Assembly (NCBI GenBank): GCA_023653785.1
Contig: JAMKCH010005408.1
Location: forward strand, 1 to 64,000
From: Ophioderma brevispina
Lineage: Eukaryota; Echinodermata; Ophiuroidea; Amphilepidida; Ophiodermatidae
Length of the DNA stretch: 64,000 nt
Direction: 5' to 3'
In this document: in pieces, positions 1 through 10,124 of the stretch
How the letters are laid out: every line of letters begins with the position of its first letter
How positions within the stretch are numbered: position 1 is the first letter of the stretch
The notes under the pieces: generated by a model
Seen by the model: the letters and a program-made list of their open reading frames with translations, nothing else
What the model was told of the DNA's origin: nothing
Database searches by the model: none
Program-made: the position numbers and the translations under genes

Positions 1-316
1 GCGCCAGTGAAGCATTCCATAATGGAGGGTAGGGGAGAATTAAGCGAAGTACGCGATTTATGCGTTCCGTGTTTTACAAACGCCGCCCTTTTCTCCCTAC
101 TGACCCTTAGATATGGGTCAGATTTTCAAGTCCTCGGGCGCAAACATCCGCAAACCAAACCAAATCCAAATCCCTGCAAATACAAATTCATAAAAGATTT
201 TTTCCAGAATTATAGATTATTCCCCGGATTATTGATGACTTTGATCTCATCATATCACCACCCCACAAGCAACATACTAGAAACAACATAGGAGGTGATG
301 GCATGCCAGTTTTACA
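1..316. other. Unannotated sequence, no supported feature
   Basis: A 94-codon plus-strand open frame covers positions 7-291, but it shows no recognisable domain, composition bias typical of a gene, or splice signals. On the minus strand, where the next exon of the NRF-6-like gene would be expected, I see no matching motif. Confidence 0.3.
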
Positions 317-808
317 TGTGTGGACGACATATGAATAAAAAAAATTTGGCATGAAAAAACACAAATTTAACCCTGACTGTTTTACGCACTTGTTACGTCA
401 GTTGATGTTTTCATGATCTGCATACTTTCGACTTTCTATTCTGAAAAATGAAGGAATTTGGTGAAGAAATGAGGTAGATATGACATTTTCGCGACACTGA
501 TACATTTTTTACAAACCCCAACTCACCTCCATTCCGATGGGATTTACAACAGTTAAGCTGGGTTTATTTTTTCAGTTTCCATTATTTTTGGTCTGAATGA
601 TTACAGCAAATAGAAAACCGCCACAAAATCTTTCATATCTACCTCATTTTTCACCAAATTCCTTTCATTTTTTCCTCATAGAAGAGTCGAAAATATGCAG
701 ATTAGGAAAATATCAACTTCGTCACAGTTGAGTAACAGGTTAGTGTCAAATTTTGGTGTTTTTTTATGCACAAATTAATTTTTTGATTCACTCTGTATGT
801 CGCAGACA
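317..808. mobile_element. Foldback (long inverted repeat) element F1
   Basis: The two halves are reverse complements with moderate divergence. The stretch around 436-484 (ending GAGGTAGATATGA) pairs with 634-688 (starting TCATATCTACCTC). The stretch around 403-430 pairs with about 690-716, and the outer ends (GACGACATATGA near 323; TGTATGTCGCAGAC near 794) also pair. This gives arms of roughly 190 bp and a spacer of about 120 bp with no open frame. It is a non-autonomous hairpin element. Its right end lies about a dozen bases from the splice donor of the 827-904 exon, so it sits at the very start of that exon's downstream intron. Confidence 0.7.
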
Positions 809-826
809 GTCATGGATTGTACTTAC

Positions 827-904
827 ATAAATAGTGATATCAGAAATATTGGGCTGACAATGAAGAACTGCATGTCATTGGCTAAATACCAACATGAAAG
901 TACA
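827..904 (-). CDS. Exon of NRF-6-like acyltransferase (WYLANDMQ motif)
   Basis: This 78-bp minus-strand exon has acceptor AATTTGAACAG and a near-consensus donor GTAAGTAC at 821-826. It carries 1 nt, 25 codons, then 2 nt. The product contains WYLANDMQFF followed by a hydrophobic run (IVSPIFLISLF). This is the diagnostic segment of the NRF-6 / acyltransferase-3 family, multi-pass membrane proteins named for Caenorhabditis NRF-6 and thought to move or modify lipophilic molecules. Its 1-nt lead fits the 2-nt overhang of the exon at 3386-3496. The position just upstream of WYL reads SVLSC, where relatives normally have a Cys-x-Gly-x-Thr type motif. The gene continues to the left, outside the window. 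Family assignment rests on motif memory, not a search. Confidence 0.72.
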
Positions 905-909
905 CTGTT

Positions 910-2889
910 CAAATTAAAATAACACAGTTTTTAAAATATGATCAAGAGGAATCTTCTTAACTAATTCTTTCAAGGACATTAAATTCATCAAATTTTCTGA
1001 TATTATTTTTCATTTTCTGAACAAGCATAATGACATGTAAAGTTATAAATAAACACAAATCTGATATGTAACTAGTTCGAATAAAAGCAATGAAGCGTTG
1101 AATTTTGAAACTTCGTTTATGTATGAGTTAACACTCACAGTCAACATTGGTGATGGCTTAAAGCACACAGGGCAAGTTATTTGTTGTTTTATGAAATAAA
1201 CAATAACTATTGAGTACATGTACTTTTTTAAGAGTCTTTTGCTAATTTTCACTGAGTTGAGACCTTCAGTTTCATGTGCTCTATGAAGATTCCCAATCTA
1301 TAGTCTTTTTTCAAGTGGATAAAAATTTAAATTAAATCAAGGTAGGTCATATTAATTTTATAATCAATTCATCATAGACGCAAATTGGCCTCTTATTTAA
1401 TCGGGAATTTGAAATCACCAGAAATGCCTCAGGGCTTATCTCAGCTAGAATTTATTGGCGTCATAAAAAATATGGGGCTATCCCATATCCAAATAATTGG
1501 AACCCCCCCTCCAAAAGAAAATACGCCCCTTACGTCTAAGGCATGTGAAATTGGTCATATATGCACTTGTTAACCACCCATTTTGTATGTCATGACTCCT
1601 ATGAACAATTGTTACGGACTGTCAGGATACACAGAACAATCAAAATTTAGGGTCTTTGGTGACAAAGTATCAAAGTCTTTATTACAAACCACTTAAACTG
1701 GCAGATTTTTCGAGGATTTTTGCACCCTCATGCTTTTGGAATAACTTTTGAGCGGAGAGTGCGAAATGAATGTAGGAGCCCGGAGAGAGAATAACCAGGG
1801 AGGGAAGGAAGTTGTCCCCGAAAAAAGTCTCCCCCATGCCCCCCCCAAAAAAAAATAAATTACCGGACTGGTAAATCGCAGAATCCTTGCGAGGTTTTCC
1901 CATAGCTGAATAAAAATTACCGTATTAAAAGTTGAACAAATATCAGCTCCCTCAAAATTTCATCCTTCTTCTCTTGCCACCCCATTGTGCAAATATGCGA
2001 TGCTCAGGTAGGAGATCACCTAGTATATATTATATTAAAAGGTGTGCAACGAGAGATTTCACATTCAGGTGTTCCCTTAAAAAAATCGAAAAAAGTATGA
2101 TTTTTGCACTACTGATGTGAAAGATTCCATAAAAAATATCCTATATGAAAAGGATATTAAGACTGAGAAAAGAAATGTGTCTTTGGTACAAAAATGTGCA
2201 ATTTCTAATTTCGTATAGAGGCAAATACGAAAGTCAGCACTATGCTTTATATTGAAATTAAATAAATCAAAATCAAAGTTTTTTCTCTCATTTAAGAAAT
2301 TGTCATGTAAGAAAAAAATGCCCGCCACCCCCCCCTGAAGAAATCTACTGAGTGTCTAATCAATTTAAAATGACTATTATGACACAATATTTGGGGGTGC
2401 CTCAAAATCTCTTGTTGCCTTTACGTGCTGTGGTGGGCAGGACCCAAACAGAATGACAGAATTAGTACATAGAGTAAATGTGGACTTTGACTTGAAAAGA
2501 GTCATTTGCAACACTTCCTACGAAGCTACGCAAAGGGTGTGAGTTTTGGACGCAAGTTGATGAACTTTTGTTATATGTTGATTTAGCGGGTTGGTTACTT
2601 CTTGCTTGAAGTTTCGTGTGCATTTATATTGACAGTGCCTTCTGGTATATGTTCCGTCCTTATTGTTCTAGGGAAGCAGATGTGATGTGACCTCCCATTC
2701 CAGGCACATCAGATTGAGATTGAGTCAATCCACAAGTGCAACCAGTTTATGAAAATTTACTCATTTGGGTCATGTGATTCCACAAACATCCTATTCTTAA
2801 CACATAAAACTTGACAGTTACCAACTCATGTTTAGCCCACACAGTGTTAGTACTTAGGTAATTTTAGTGATCTTAAATGTCTTGTCATC
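910..2889. other. Intron-like sequence, no supported feature
   Basis: This lies between two exons of the minus-strand NRF-6-like gene. It is AT-rich with short open frames only. A short C-run next to an A-run at about 1841-1856 may be the tip of a degraded MITE, but no inverted partner was found. Confidence 0.3.
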
Positions 2890-3226
2890 TTAAAGGTGCA
2901 TTTAGGATTCCCGCCCCTCATCATTGTTCACTAGATATTCTGAGAAAAGCTCATTCACAACTTTTAGTGATTTGACTTGCGGTTTTGTGCTATGAGCAAA
3001 TGCTTGTTTCCATGTCCATAGCCCACTGTGGGATAATTTTCTGTCCGTTATGGACAGAAAAATACAAATTGTGATTTACTTACAGACGCGGTGCCGAATT
3101 TGCACGTAATAAGATTTGGCAACACGTGGATTGCTAATGTTAACGGTTAAGAGGATATGAAAATCTCACAAACTTTTTAGGTAATTCGGGGGACGAGGCT
3201 GTGGATTCACCGAAATGTCCCTTTAA
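2890..3226. mobile_element. TTAA-flanked MITE, copy 1
   Basis: The element begins TTAAAGGTGCATTT and ends AAATGTCCCTTTAA, imperfect inverted termini that both carry TTAA, the target used by piggyBac-type transposons. Inside are landmarks shared with copies at 15968-16124 and 58749-59108: a CTGTCCGT...GACAGAAA hairpin, GAATTTGCACGTAA, GTTAACGGTTAAGA and GACGAGGCTGTGGAT. There is no coding capacity, so it is non-autonomous. Superfamily is inferred from the termini only. Confidence 0.75.
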
Positions 3227-3385
3227 ACTTCTTGAATATTTATCCCTAAGTACTGACATTGGTTTAGTACAGTACAGTATTACTTTGTTTACTACAGTAA
3301 TAGGAACATTTAACAATGGCATTTATGGGTTGGGTTCAAACATGTACCTCGGAATTGAGGAAATGAAAAAATTGTCCATACTTAC

Positions 3386-3496
3386 CTCTTCTTTTAACTT
3401 TTTTGGTAGAAAGTGGTGATGTACAATAAGTTTGTCCACCAGTTATTTGAGCAAGAGTTTCTTGCTGCAAAAGTATAGTTCTGCCAGTCGGGGCCC
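3386..3496 (-). pseudogene. Exon of NRF-6-like acyltransferase (WWTNLLYI), with stop
   Basis: On the minus strand, an acceptor near 3497-3498 (TACTTGTGAG) is followed by codons reading GPDWQNYTF, then NSCSNNWWTNLLYITTFY. The exon ends at a strong donor, GTAAGTATGG (3376-3385). The Gly-Pro-x-Trp / Cys / WWTNLLYI-NFY pattern is a hallmark of the NRF-6 acyltransferase family and precedes the WYLANDMQ segment, as found in the next exon (827-904). Phase is 2 at the donor and agrees with that exon. Four codons after FY the frame hits TAA. The stop is six A's plus GT downstream, in a homopolymer context, but adding one A would open the frame and break the phase. This suggests a genuine nonsense change, an alternative donor, or an assembly error. 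Confidence 0.7.
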
Positions 3497-3582
3497 CTCA
3501 CAAGTATGGCGATTAAATAAATGGTGATTAATATGGTGTGAACATGTACACTGGGGTGCCTCAAGCCTTCAAAAACAAAAAA

Positions 3583-3670
3583 CAAACCAAGGATAAGAAT
3601 CTCTATCCAACAAACCAAGGATAAGAATATCATAATCCAACAAACCAAGGATAAGAATATCATATCCAAC
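3583..3670. repeat. Short tandem repeat, 28-30 bp x 3
   Basis: Three direct copies of a unit starting CAAACCAAGGATAAGAAT begin at 3583, 3611 and 3641. The array sits just upstream (minus sense) of the 3386-3496 exon and extends its apparent open frame into intron, which explains the hydrophobic N-terminal part of the 92-codon frame seen there. Confidence 0.85.
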
Positions 3671-3740
3671 ATGTTTACACTTTATTCATTCACCTACGCA
3701 TACCTGCCCTAATACGGCCTTTTCAAGCTTCTACCCCTCT

Positions 3741-4596
3741 CAGTGGCGTAGGCTCGGGGGAGTGCAGGGTAGCACGTGCCAGGGCGCCACCTCAGGGCGG
3801 CGCTGAAGTGACGTTGGGGCAAATAAAAGTGACACAAAGAAAAAAATACGGTTGTTGGTTTGTGTTCTTGTCACAAGCGCAGTATAGTTTTCATCTACTT
3901 CATGATAATGAGATAAATGAGCTCTTGTCAAGGCCTCGCTTGTATGCTAAACTGAAGAGCTCTCCTTCTGGGGCTCCACCCCATGGACCCCCACTAGGGG
4001 CAGTATGTCCATCTGCTTCAAAAGATATGAATAACAAAGGAGTTCTCTTAAGGCCTGCAAACCTGCTAAAACCTGAGATCTTCAAGGGCTCCTGCCCCTA
4101 GACCCTCGCCACAGGTATAGTATAGTCCATTTACTACTTAAGAGATAACTGGAAAGCCTCGCCGAAGGTACTCAAACTAAAATCGGAGAGCTTGGCCATG
4201 GGCTCCGCTCCTGGATCCCCACCAGGGCAGTAGGGTTCATCTGCTTCAAAAATAATGAACTAAATGAGAGCTCTACGAAGGCACTCAAACAGCCAAAACA
4301 AGAGAGCTTCTGGGGGCTCGGCCCTCCTGGACCCCCGCTTGGGGCAGTAGAGTTCACTGCTTCAAGATAATGAGAATAACCTGCAGAGGCTCTCCAAAGC
4401 ACTCAATGCTAAACAGAGAAGCTTCTGGGACCTTCCTCCCCCTGAACCCCCCGCAAGGTGGTTTGCCCCGGGACCCCCTTCTTGTTTTTTAAGTGTGCTT
4501 TGTCCTGTATCCCACACCTTTTCGCTCACGCTCAGCTGGGGATTATGCCACATATAACATCTTGCCACAGCTCCACATCCACTAACTATGCCACTG
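3741..4596. mobile_element. hAT-like non-autonomous element with tandem repeats
   Basis: The ends are CAGTGGCGTAGGC on the left and the reverse complement of CAGTGGCATAGTT on the right. They are flanked by the direct repeat CCCTCT (3735-3740 and 4597-4602). Inside are four or five degenerate copies of a unit of about 120 bp containing GAGAGCTTCTGGGGCTC, CTGGACCCCCGC and CAGTAGAGTTCATCTGCTTC. No transposase frame is present. CAGTGGCGTA termini are typical of hAT-type MITEs; a 6-bp duplication rather than 8 bp is unusual for hAT. Confidence 0.75.
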
Positions 4597-4602
4597 CCCT
4601 CT

Positions 4603-7589
4603 TGCCCATGTTCTTACTATGTTGCTGATTGGCCAAATAAATCACACAAGTTCCATTTTGACCAATCATGTATATTCATAAAGTTAAGAGACATGAGATT
4701 TCCAGAAAGAAAGCGCCCCCAATTTTTTCCTCGAACCTAGGTTTTTTACATCCGGTATTTGGAATGCTTACCAATGTATTAGGTTCACGCCTGAGGTGAA
4801 TAAGCCGAATACGCCGTCCTGTATGTACTTTAATGTAGTAGTTTCTGTCGGGCAGCAGAAAGTCAAGCATGGTTTTCTATGGGGAACGATTACATAGCAG
4901 CAAGTTCAAAAAAACAGGTTTGGCGGTTTTCTTTTGCACTAGGCACATGTTTGTCCAATCAACCTTCCAAACATTCTCGGTATGGTCTACAACCGATCCC
5001 GTGAATTATGAGAATAATTCCATATCCTAAAAAAATCTCCTCCTGTCACTTTTTACATTAAAACCCTTTTGACCAGGACAAACAAATTTGCCCATTGTGG
5101 TTTTGTTTTTGAAGATTTTTGCGAGACAATTTCTCTCAATGCACGTGATAAGTTGTTGAACACCTACCAAAATGTTTTGAGATTTATTGAACAAACAGTA
5201 AAAAGAAAAACAAAACTAGTTTTTAAACTTGCCCTGCTATGATAACTGTCTGCTTTTAGAAATGCTCAAAAATTCTAAATCATAATTTAAAACCCTCTAT
5301 GGCCAGTGGGTCCTATCTGACCCAGAGAGGGACCAAGTATATTCTGTATCTCTTTTGGGGCTTTTTGGGATCTTAGGCTGGCAATATAATACCACCCTAA
5401 CCAGTCCTTTGAAAGCCCTGCAAATACTAGGATTTATAGATTGGTTGCCTGCCCAGGAATTTGCTGTCTCTGCTAAACATTGTTAGCTGAAGTTTACAAA
5501 GGGAGAGTATTATGCAAACATTCAAGCATGATATGGTATTAACTGTCAGGCCTAGAAGCAAAAGCAGACACATGTAGGAATAGCTATACACTATGGCTAA
5601 CTGAACTTGGCTGTAAAGGTGATAATGATCTTGATACCACAATGGCTTATTCAACTTATTCACTTCGTTTCATGTGCAATTGGTAATATATTGGTCACCA
5701 TTCTGAATTTCAAAAAAATGTATGGTTACATAAATTGGGGGCGCTTCCTTCGTGTTAGCTGGAAATTCCTCATTTCTCTTTAACATAATTTATCACTTAA
5801 CAAAAAGTTAATGCGATTACATCAAAATTCTGCAAAACCTTAACCTCCAAATGTGGAAATAAAACCAGAACCAAGGAAAGTTGCCTCAGTCTTAGCCATT
5901 CGAACAATTCAGGACAGCAATTAAAAAATCCACTGGAATAGAGAATAATAATACATTTGTTATCAGCACAATTCATTTTTTTTCAATAGATATTTGTAGA
6001 TTTATTGAGTTTTGTGTCTGCCTGTACAATTAACACACAATGGGCAAATTTAGTGAGAACTTTTGAGTGAGTAAACTGTTAATTTCTCTCTAGTTAGGTA
6101 TACGGTTTGCATTGTGCATTGATCCATAATGTGTGTATTGTCCTTGTAATTTACATGATACAAACTCCAGCTAGTCTGTAAGAGTAGAAGCCATCATGTA
6201 CTATATGTATGCACAACTATTAGTTTTAACCTGTTGTAAAATGTGTATTTGATCCATAATGTGGTGCCTTGTGTCCTAACAATCTTGGACTAATTTGTTG
6301 ACCAACCTTTTTCTTACCATATGGTAATATTGTCCGCTTCCGAAAAATAGTTAAAACCTTAATTTTGTGTTACCGTGTGCCTACAGCAGTATAACACTGA
6401 TTGGTGGGGAGGGGGAAGATTTAAGATTAGCAAAAGCTTCAAGCTTGATACCAAAACAGGTTCAATTTCATACTTAAATGGTCCAATTATGCAAATGTAA
6501 AGAGCAATTTTCTCCAAGGTTGTCAACACTACTTTTGTCCCTAAGATTGATAGAACACAATAAGCCTTTCAAGTGACTACAGATGCTCAAAACCCCACTT
6601 ATTATATTAGTTGCAATGAATTTACATAGAGAACATTCCCAAAATGAAGATTGTTTTGTTCTTTTACATGCCAAAATAGTGATGCTTAATTATTAGTGGG
6701 TGCATTTTTGCAGACAGTATGAAAGTGATTTTTATGTGTTAAAAACAATCAGGCCATGATAAAGATAACTGGCAAAAGAAACAATTTGGTGTTAATATAA
6801 CAGAAATGCTCAACTAGATAATATTATTAAAAGTTTAAAAAAATCAACCTAGTGGAACATGTTGAAATAAGGGGGTAACGTTTGTATGGGGTAAAATTAG
6901 AATTGTTTGAATTGATTTAAATGCTGTAATCAATTTTTGGGCTACTCTTAAGGTTTAAAAAAGGTATAGTTTGCTTCTGTGATTTATAGTTTCAGTACAT
7001 TAGGCACATAAAGTTTCAAATGCCATCCTGGGGTAAAATTATGAAATTTGATCGGACTGGTGTAAATTGTTCAATTTGTCCCACTTATAAGTAAATGTAA
7101 ATAAGTCTTTGTTTGAACGGCTAATAATAAGAATTACAGAGCTATGACTAATAACCTCCCATAGACCCTGGGAGCCCCAGTAACATTTGCATTCCAATTA
7201 TGCAACAAATCTCACAAATGGTGGAACCAGTATATTTTCGGCCCCTGTACCATTAGACGAACAATTTGACTACCATTTTTATAACGAATGGATACATCTG
7301 AAAATTTACCCCCCTTGTGACCGTGAACCTATTTTGACTCATAACTATTTAACTTCCACTCTGCAGATGGGCAACTTATACCTTTTTTTAATCCTGGAAA
7401 GGTGACGAACACGTTGGCATACTTTTGACGCGTTTTGGTTCCTTTTCATGTTTTGACCCCTGTATAAACCATAACCCCTTAAAAATACATATCACACTCC
7501 CTTCCTTTGATTTTGGTAAACTTTTGAATTGGTTGGTTTTAAAGGGTTTTCCTAATACAATTCTTAGGAAAATGATTCTTTGCAATTAG
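4603..7589. other. Intron-like sequence, no supported feature
   Basis: This lies within the predicted span of the minus-strand NRF-6-like gene. It is AT-rich with only short frames. The family segment expected between the 10.0-kb and 3.4-kb exons (after the VDTFFFIS motif) was looked for here and not found. A short perfect-type palindrome, TGGGTCCTATCTGACCCA, is at about 5307-5324. Confidence 0.3.
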
Positions 7590-7991
7590 TTTGGGTTGAC
7601 TGGTCTATTATATGGATCTGAGACCTGGACCATGAAGAATGAGCTACAGGATAGACGGATGGCACCTACACCTTATGCGAGTACAAACATATCATGGTGT
7701 GAGCACATGACCAAAGCACAGATTATGGAGATATTCCTCCAATCTCATCTTCTGTTGCCCAACGCCGAGATGGATTTGCCAGTCACTGTCATTGTGCGAT
7801 TGATCAAGTAGTCTCAGATGTCACATGTTGGAGGTTACCACGCCCAAACAGGGGTCATCGTCCGTTTAATTATAGTGATGTGATTGCTTGAGACATCCAG
7901 CAGGATCCAATCTGACATCCCCAACCTTATGATGGACAGGGACATTTGGCGCTAGATGGTGAACAGCATCTTGGTTGCGGCCGCTAGATAG
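7590..7991 (+). pseudogene. LINE reverse transcriptase 3' end, copy A (empty site copy)
   Basis: The plus-strand frame GLTGLLYGSETWT is the conserved segment near the C-terminus of many invertebrate non-LTR retrotransposon polyproteins. It is followed in shifted frames by a tail resembling HCHCAIDQVVSDVTCW, and finally VNSILVAAAR then TAG at 7989-7991. Frameshifts and an internal TAG make it dead. It is a 5'-truncated copy. A close paralogue lies at 8061-8716 and carries two insertions absent here. Clade assignment (CR1/RTE-like) is uncertain. Confidence 0.65.
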
Positions 7992-8076
7992 AGAGATCTC
8001 TGACTAACAAATCAACAAACCATTCTTTAAAGAAAAGGAACATATTTGGCCAACATATTTGGGTTGACTGGTCTAT

Positions 8077-8240
8077 GCGAGTTCGATAATTCAGGCATTG
8101 ATATGCTACAATAATCAACAATGTTCATATCCCGATTGACCTCCGTGTCCCATCCAGAATCCTTGAATTTATTGTGCTGAGATGGGTCACGGAGGTCAAT
8201 CGGGATATGAACAGCAATAGTGCCTGAATTATCGAACTCA
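8077..8240. mobile_element. 164-bp foldback element inside LINE copy B
   Basis: The terminal arm GAGTTCGATAATTCAGGC (8079-8096) is the exact reverse complement of 8222-8239. An inner arm at 8122-8154 (TGTTCATATCCCGATTGACC and on) matches the complement of 8180-8212 with one mismatch. The flanks read TCTAT before and CTTAT after, a possible 5-bp target duplication. The paralogous LINE copy A reads straight through (GGTCTATTATATGG) and is an internal empty site. Confidence 0.85.
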
Positions 8241-8394
8241 CTTATTATATGGATCTGAGACCTGGACCATGAAAAGAGCTACAGGATAGACTGGATGGCA
8301 CCTACACCTTATGCGAGTACAAAACATATCCTGGTGTGAGCACATGACCAAAGCACAGATTATGGAGATATTCCTCAAATCTCATTTTTTGTTG

Positions 8395-8583
8395 CAGTGG
8401 CGTAGCCAGCTTTATTTTCGGGGGGGGGCAAAGGGGGGCACAATATATTTTCAGGGGGGGCAAGCATATATTAAAATTTGTTAGTATAGTGTATGGCCTA
8501 TGTAAATCACTAATTTTTCAGGGGGGACAAGATTCCCCACAGGGGGGCAGCTGCCCCCTGCCCCCCCTCTGGCTACGCCACTG
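8395..8583. mobile_element. hAT-like MITE with perfect 15-bp TIRs
   Basis: The termini CAGTGGCGTAGCCAG and CTGGCTACGCCACTG are perfect inverted repeats. The interior is G-rich on one side and C-rich on the other (GGGGGGCAGCTGCCCCC near the right tip). LINE copy A lacks it (CTTCTGTTGCCCAACGCC), so this is a filled site. The flanks TTTTGTTG and TCCTGTGT are a poor 8-bp match, suggesting a diverged target duplication. Confidence 0.88.
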
Positions 8584-8719
8584 TCCTGTGTGCCCACGCC
8601 GAGCTCGATTTGCCGGTCCCTGTCATCGTGCGATTGATCAAGTAGTCTCAGATGTCACATGTTGGAGGTTACCACGCCCAAACAGGGGTCATCGCCCATT
8701 GTATTTTCAGCAGTGATCT

Positions 8720-10029
8720 CACTCATCTCTAGAAGACCTTTAGTCTGAAATTCCTGAACATTTGTTTCTCTAAGTTATGACAGCCATGCTGTAAGAGCTA
8801 TTAAATCAGCCAATTATACAATTTTACACACATAAACCATTAATTGATTGATCAACTATTTAAACTAAGGGCTTGCATTTTCTTGAAGATGCCTAATCAA
8901 ATATGGCTACTAAACTATGTTTAAGAATTTCAAAAGCAACCGGTTAACTGGGTGCACACCCAGTTAATTATTTTGCTGACCCAGTTAATTCAACCTGCCC
9001 AAATGCTCAAAGCTGCCCACCCAGTAAATCAAATTGCCAAAATAAATTGGGCACCAAAAAATAAAATCAATATGAAGAAGTGGTAAATCATGGTCTTGGT
9101 TTGAAATAGTTATTCTGGGTGCGTCATTATTAATCATTGTAAGAGGAATGTCTTACTGCCTCAATCAGAGTTCTGATTAGGAGGGTAGCTGGTACCTGTA
9201 GACAGACAAAAACAGATATACCTACAAGGGCGTCAGAGCTAATGGCAGCCATCCAGCACATGTGCTTTATTGGCGGGGCGTGGTTCCAAAAGCTAGGCCC
9301 ACCGCGAAAACTGTGGATTGGCATCAGGAAAGGCATCGAGTCAATATCGTTGCTCCAATAAATCCTCACACAGCAGTATTATGAGTGGGAGGTGAATCCG
9401 GCCACCTTCGTTTATGGGGAAAAAACGGATTTAAAACTTTGTTTAACTAACCAAAACTAACTTGCTATTATACTTTTAAATCAAATTCAGAGAGGCCCAA
9501 CACGGTCTTACCTTATCCAAATTCAACAGAGGGCGACAGTGGAAACTTTGTCAAAGAACTATATACTTTAATTATTAAAAACATGGACTGAGCATGGGTA
9601 TATTTGTGTGTAGAATTGAATGATGAGAGTAAGCACTCTTTGTTAGAGGCACTATCAGTGATTTGCTCATTCAGAACAATTGAAAAAATCATAAAAAAAA
9701 TCACATGTCTGTAAGAAGAACAGGACCCTAAGTAAAACCCCTGCAAATGTATAGAAAAGATTTGCGATCTAATAAAAACAAAAATCTGATATTAGTCATT
9801 AGTGTTCCGTATGGACCATTACTACCACACGTAATGGAGTTTAGTAATTGATCATTACCCTTTTCTGTCAATTCTTCAGTGGAAAAAGTAACTTATGATA
9901 ATTCTACAGACTTATCCTTCAATTTAAGCTATCCTGCTGCTTTCAATTATTTTGACTCTTGACGGTGAATAAAGATAGTTGTCTTTAGGAATGTACAAGT
10001 AAAGTGGATAACCACTTTTGTTTTCATAC
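8720..10029. other. Intron-like sequence with one unassigned minus-strand ORF
   Basis: A 79-codon minus-strand frame at 9130-9369 contains RIYWSNDIDSM and a hydrophobic tail. It includes a pyrimidine-rich CTGTCTACAG that looks like a splice acceptor. It does not match the NRF-6-family segment expected at this place, so I do not call it. A short repeat with CCCAGTTAATT motifs occupies about 8950-9060. Confidence 0.25.
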
Positions 10030-10124
10030 CTTATGAAGAAAAAAGTATCAACAGCATAAATTGCATTATTCACGGCCTGGGAATCCAAATCTTTGGATAA
10101 ATGACAGGACAGTGGGCAAGTTCT
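10030..10124 (-). CDS. Exon of NRF-6-like acyltransferase (VDTFFFIS)
   Basis: This 95-bp minus-strand exon has acceptor TTTTTTAACTGTCTACAG and donor GTATG at 10025-10029. It codes 31 complete codons plus two bases (AG). The product ends AVNNAIYAVDTFFFI with the next codon completed by the following exon, normally Ser in the family. The N-A-x-x-x-V-D-T-F-F-F-x-S-G motif is the best conserved element of NRF-6-like acyltransferase-3 proteins and lies at the end of a membrane helix. The neighbouring exons expected on both sides (the V-L-G-H-type helix before and the L-R-L-T-P-type loop after) were not found. Confidence 0.78.

Larger units (their letters stand above)
8061..8716 (+). pseudogene. 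LINE reverse transcriptase 3' end, copy B, interrupted
   Basis: The same LLYGSETWT segment and downstream sequence as copy A, but split by a foldback element at 8077-8240 and a MITE at 8395-8583. After removing both, the alignment with copy A is continuous through the HCHRAIDQVVSDVTCW-like tail. The sequence after about 8700 diverges from copy A. Confidence 0.65.

Noticed and set aside
9130..9369. 79-codon minus-strand ORF with a hydrophobic tail as an NRF-6 exon
   Set aside because: It lies where the loop after VDTFFFIS should be, yet has none of the expected residues. It also lacks a convincing donor.
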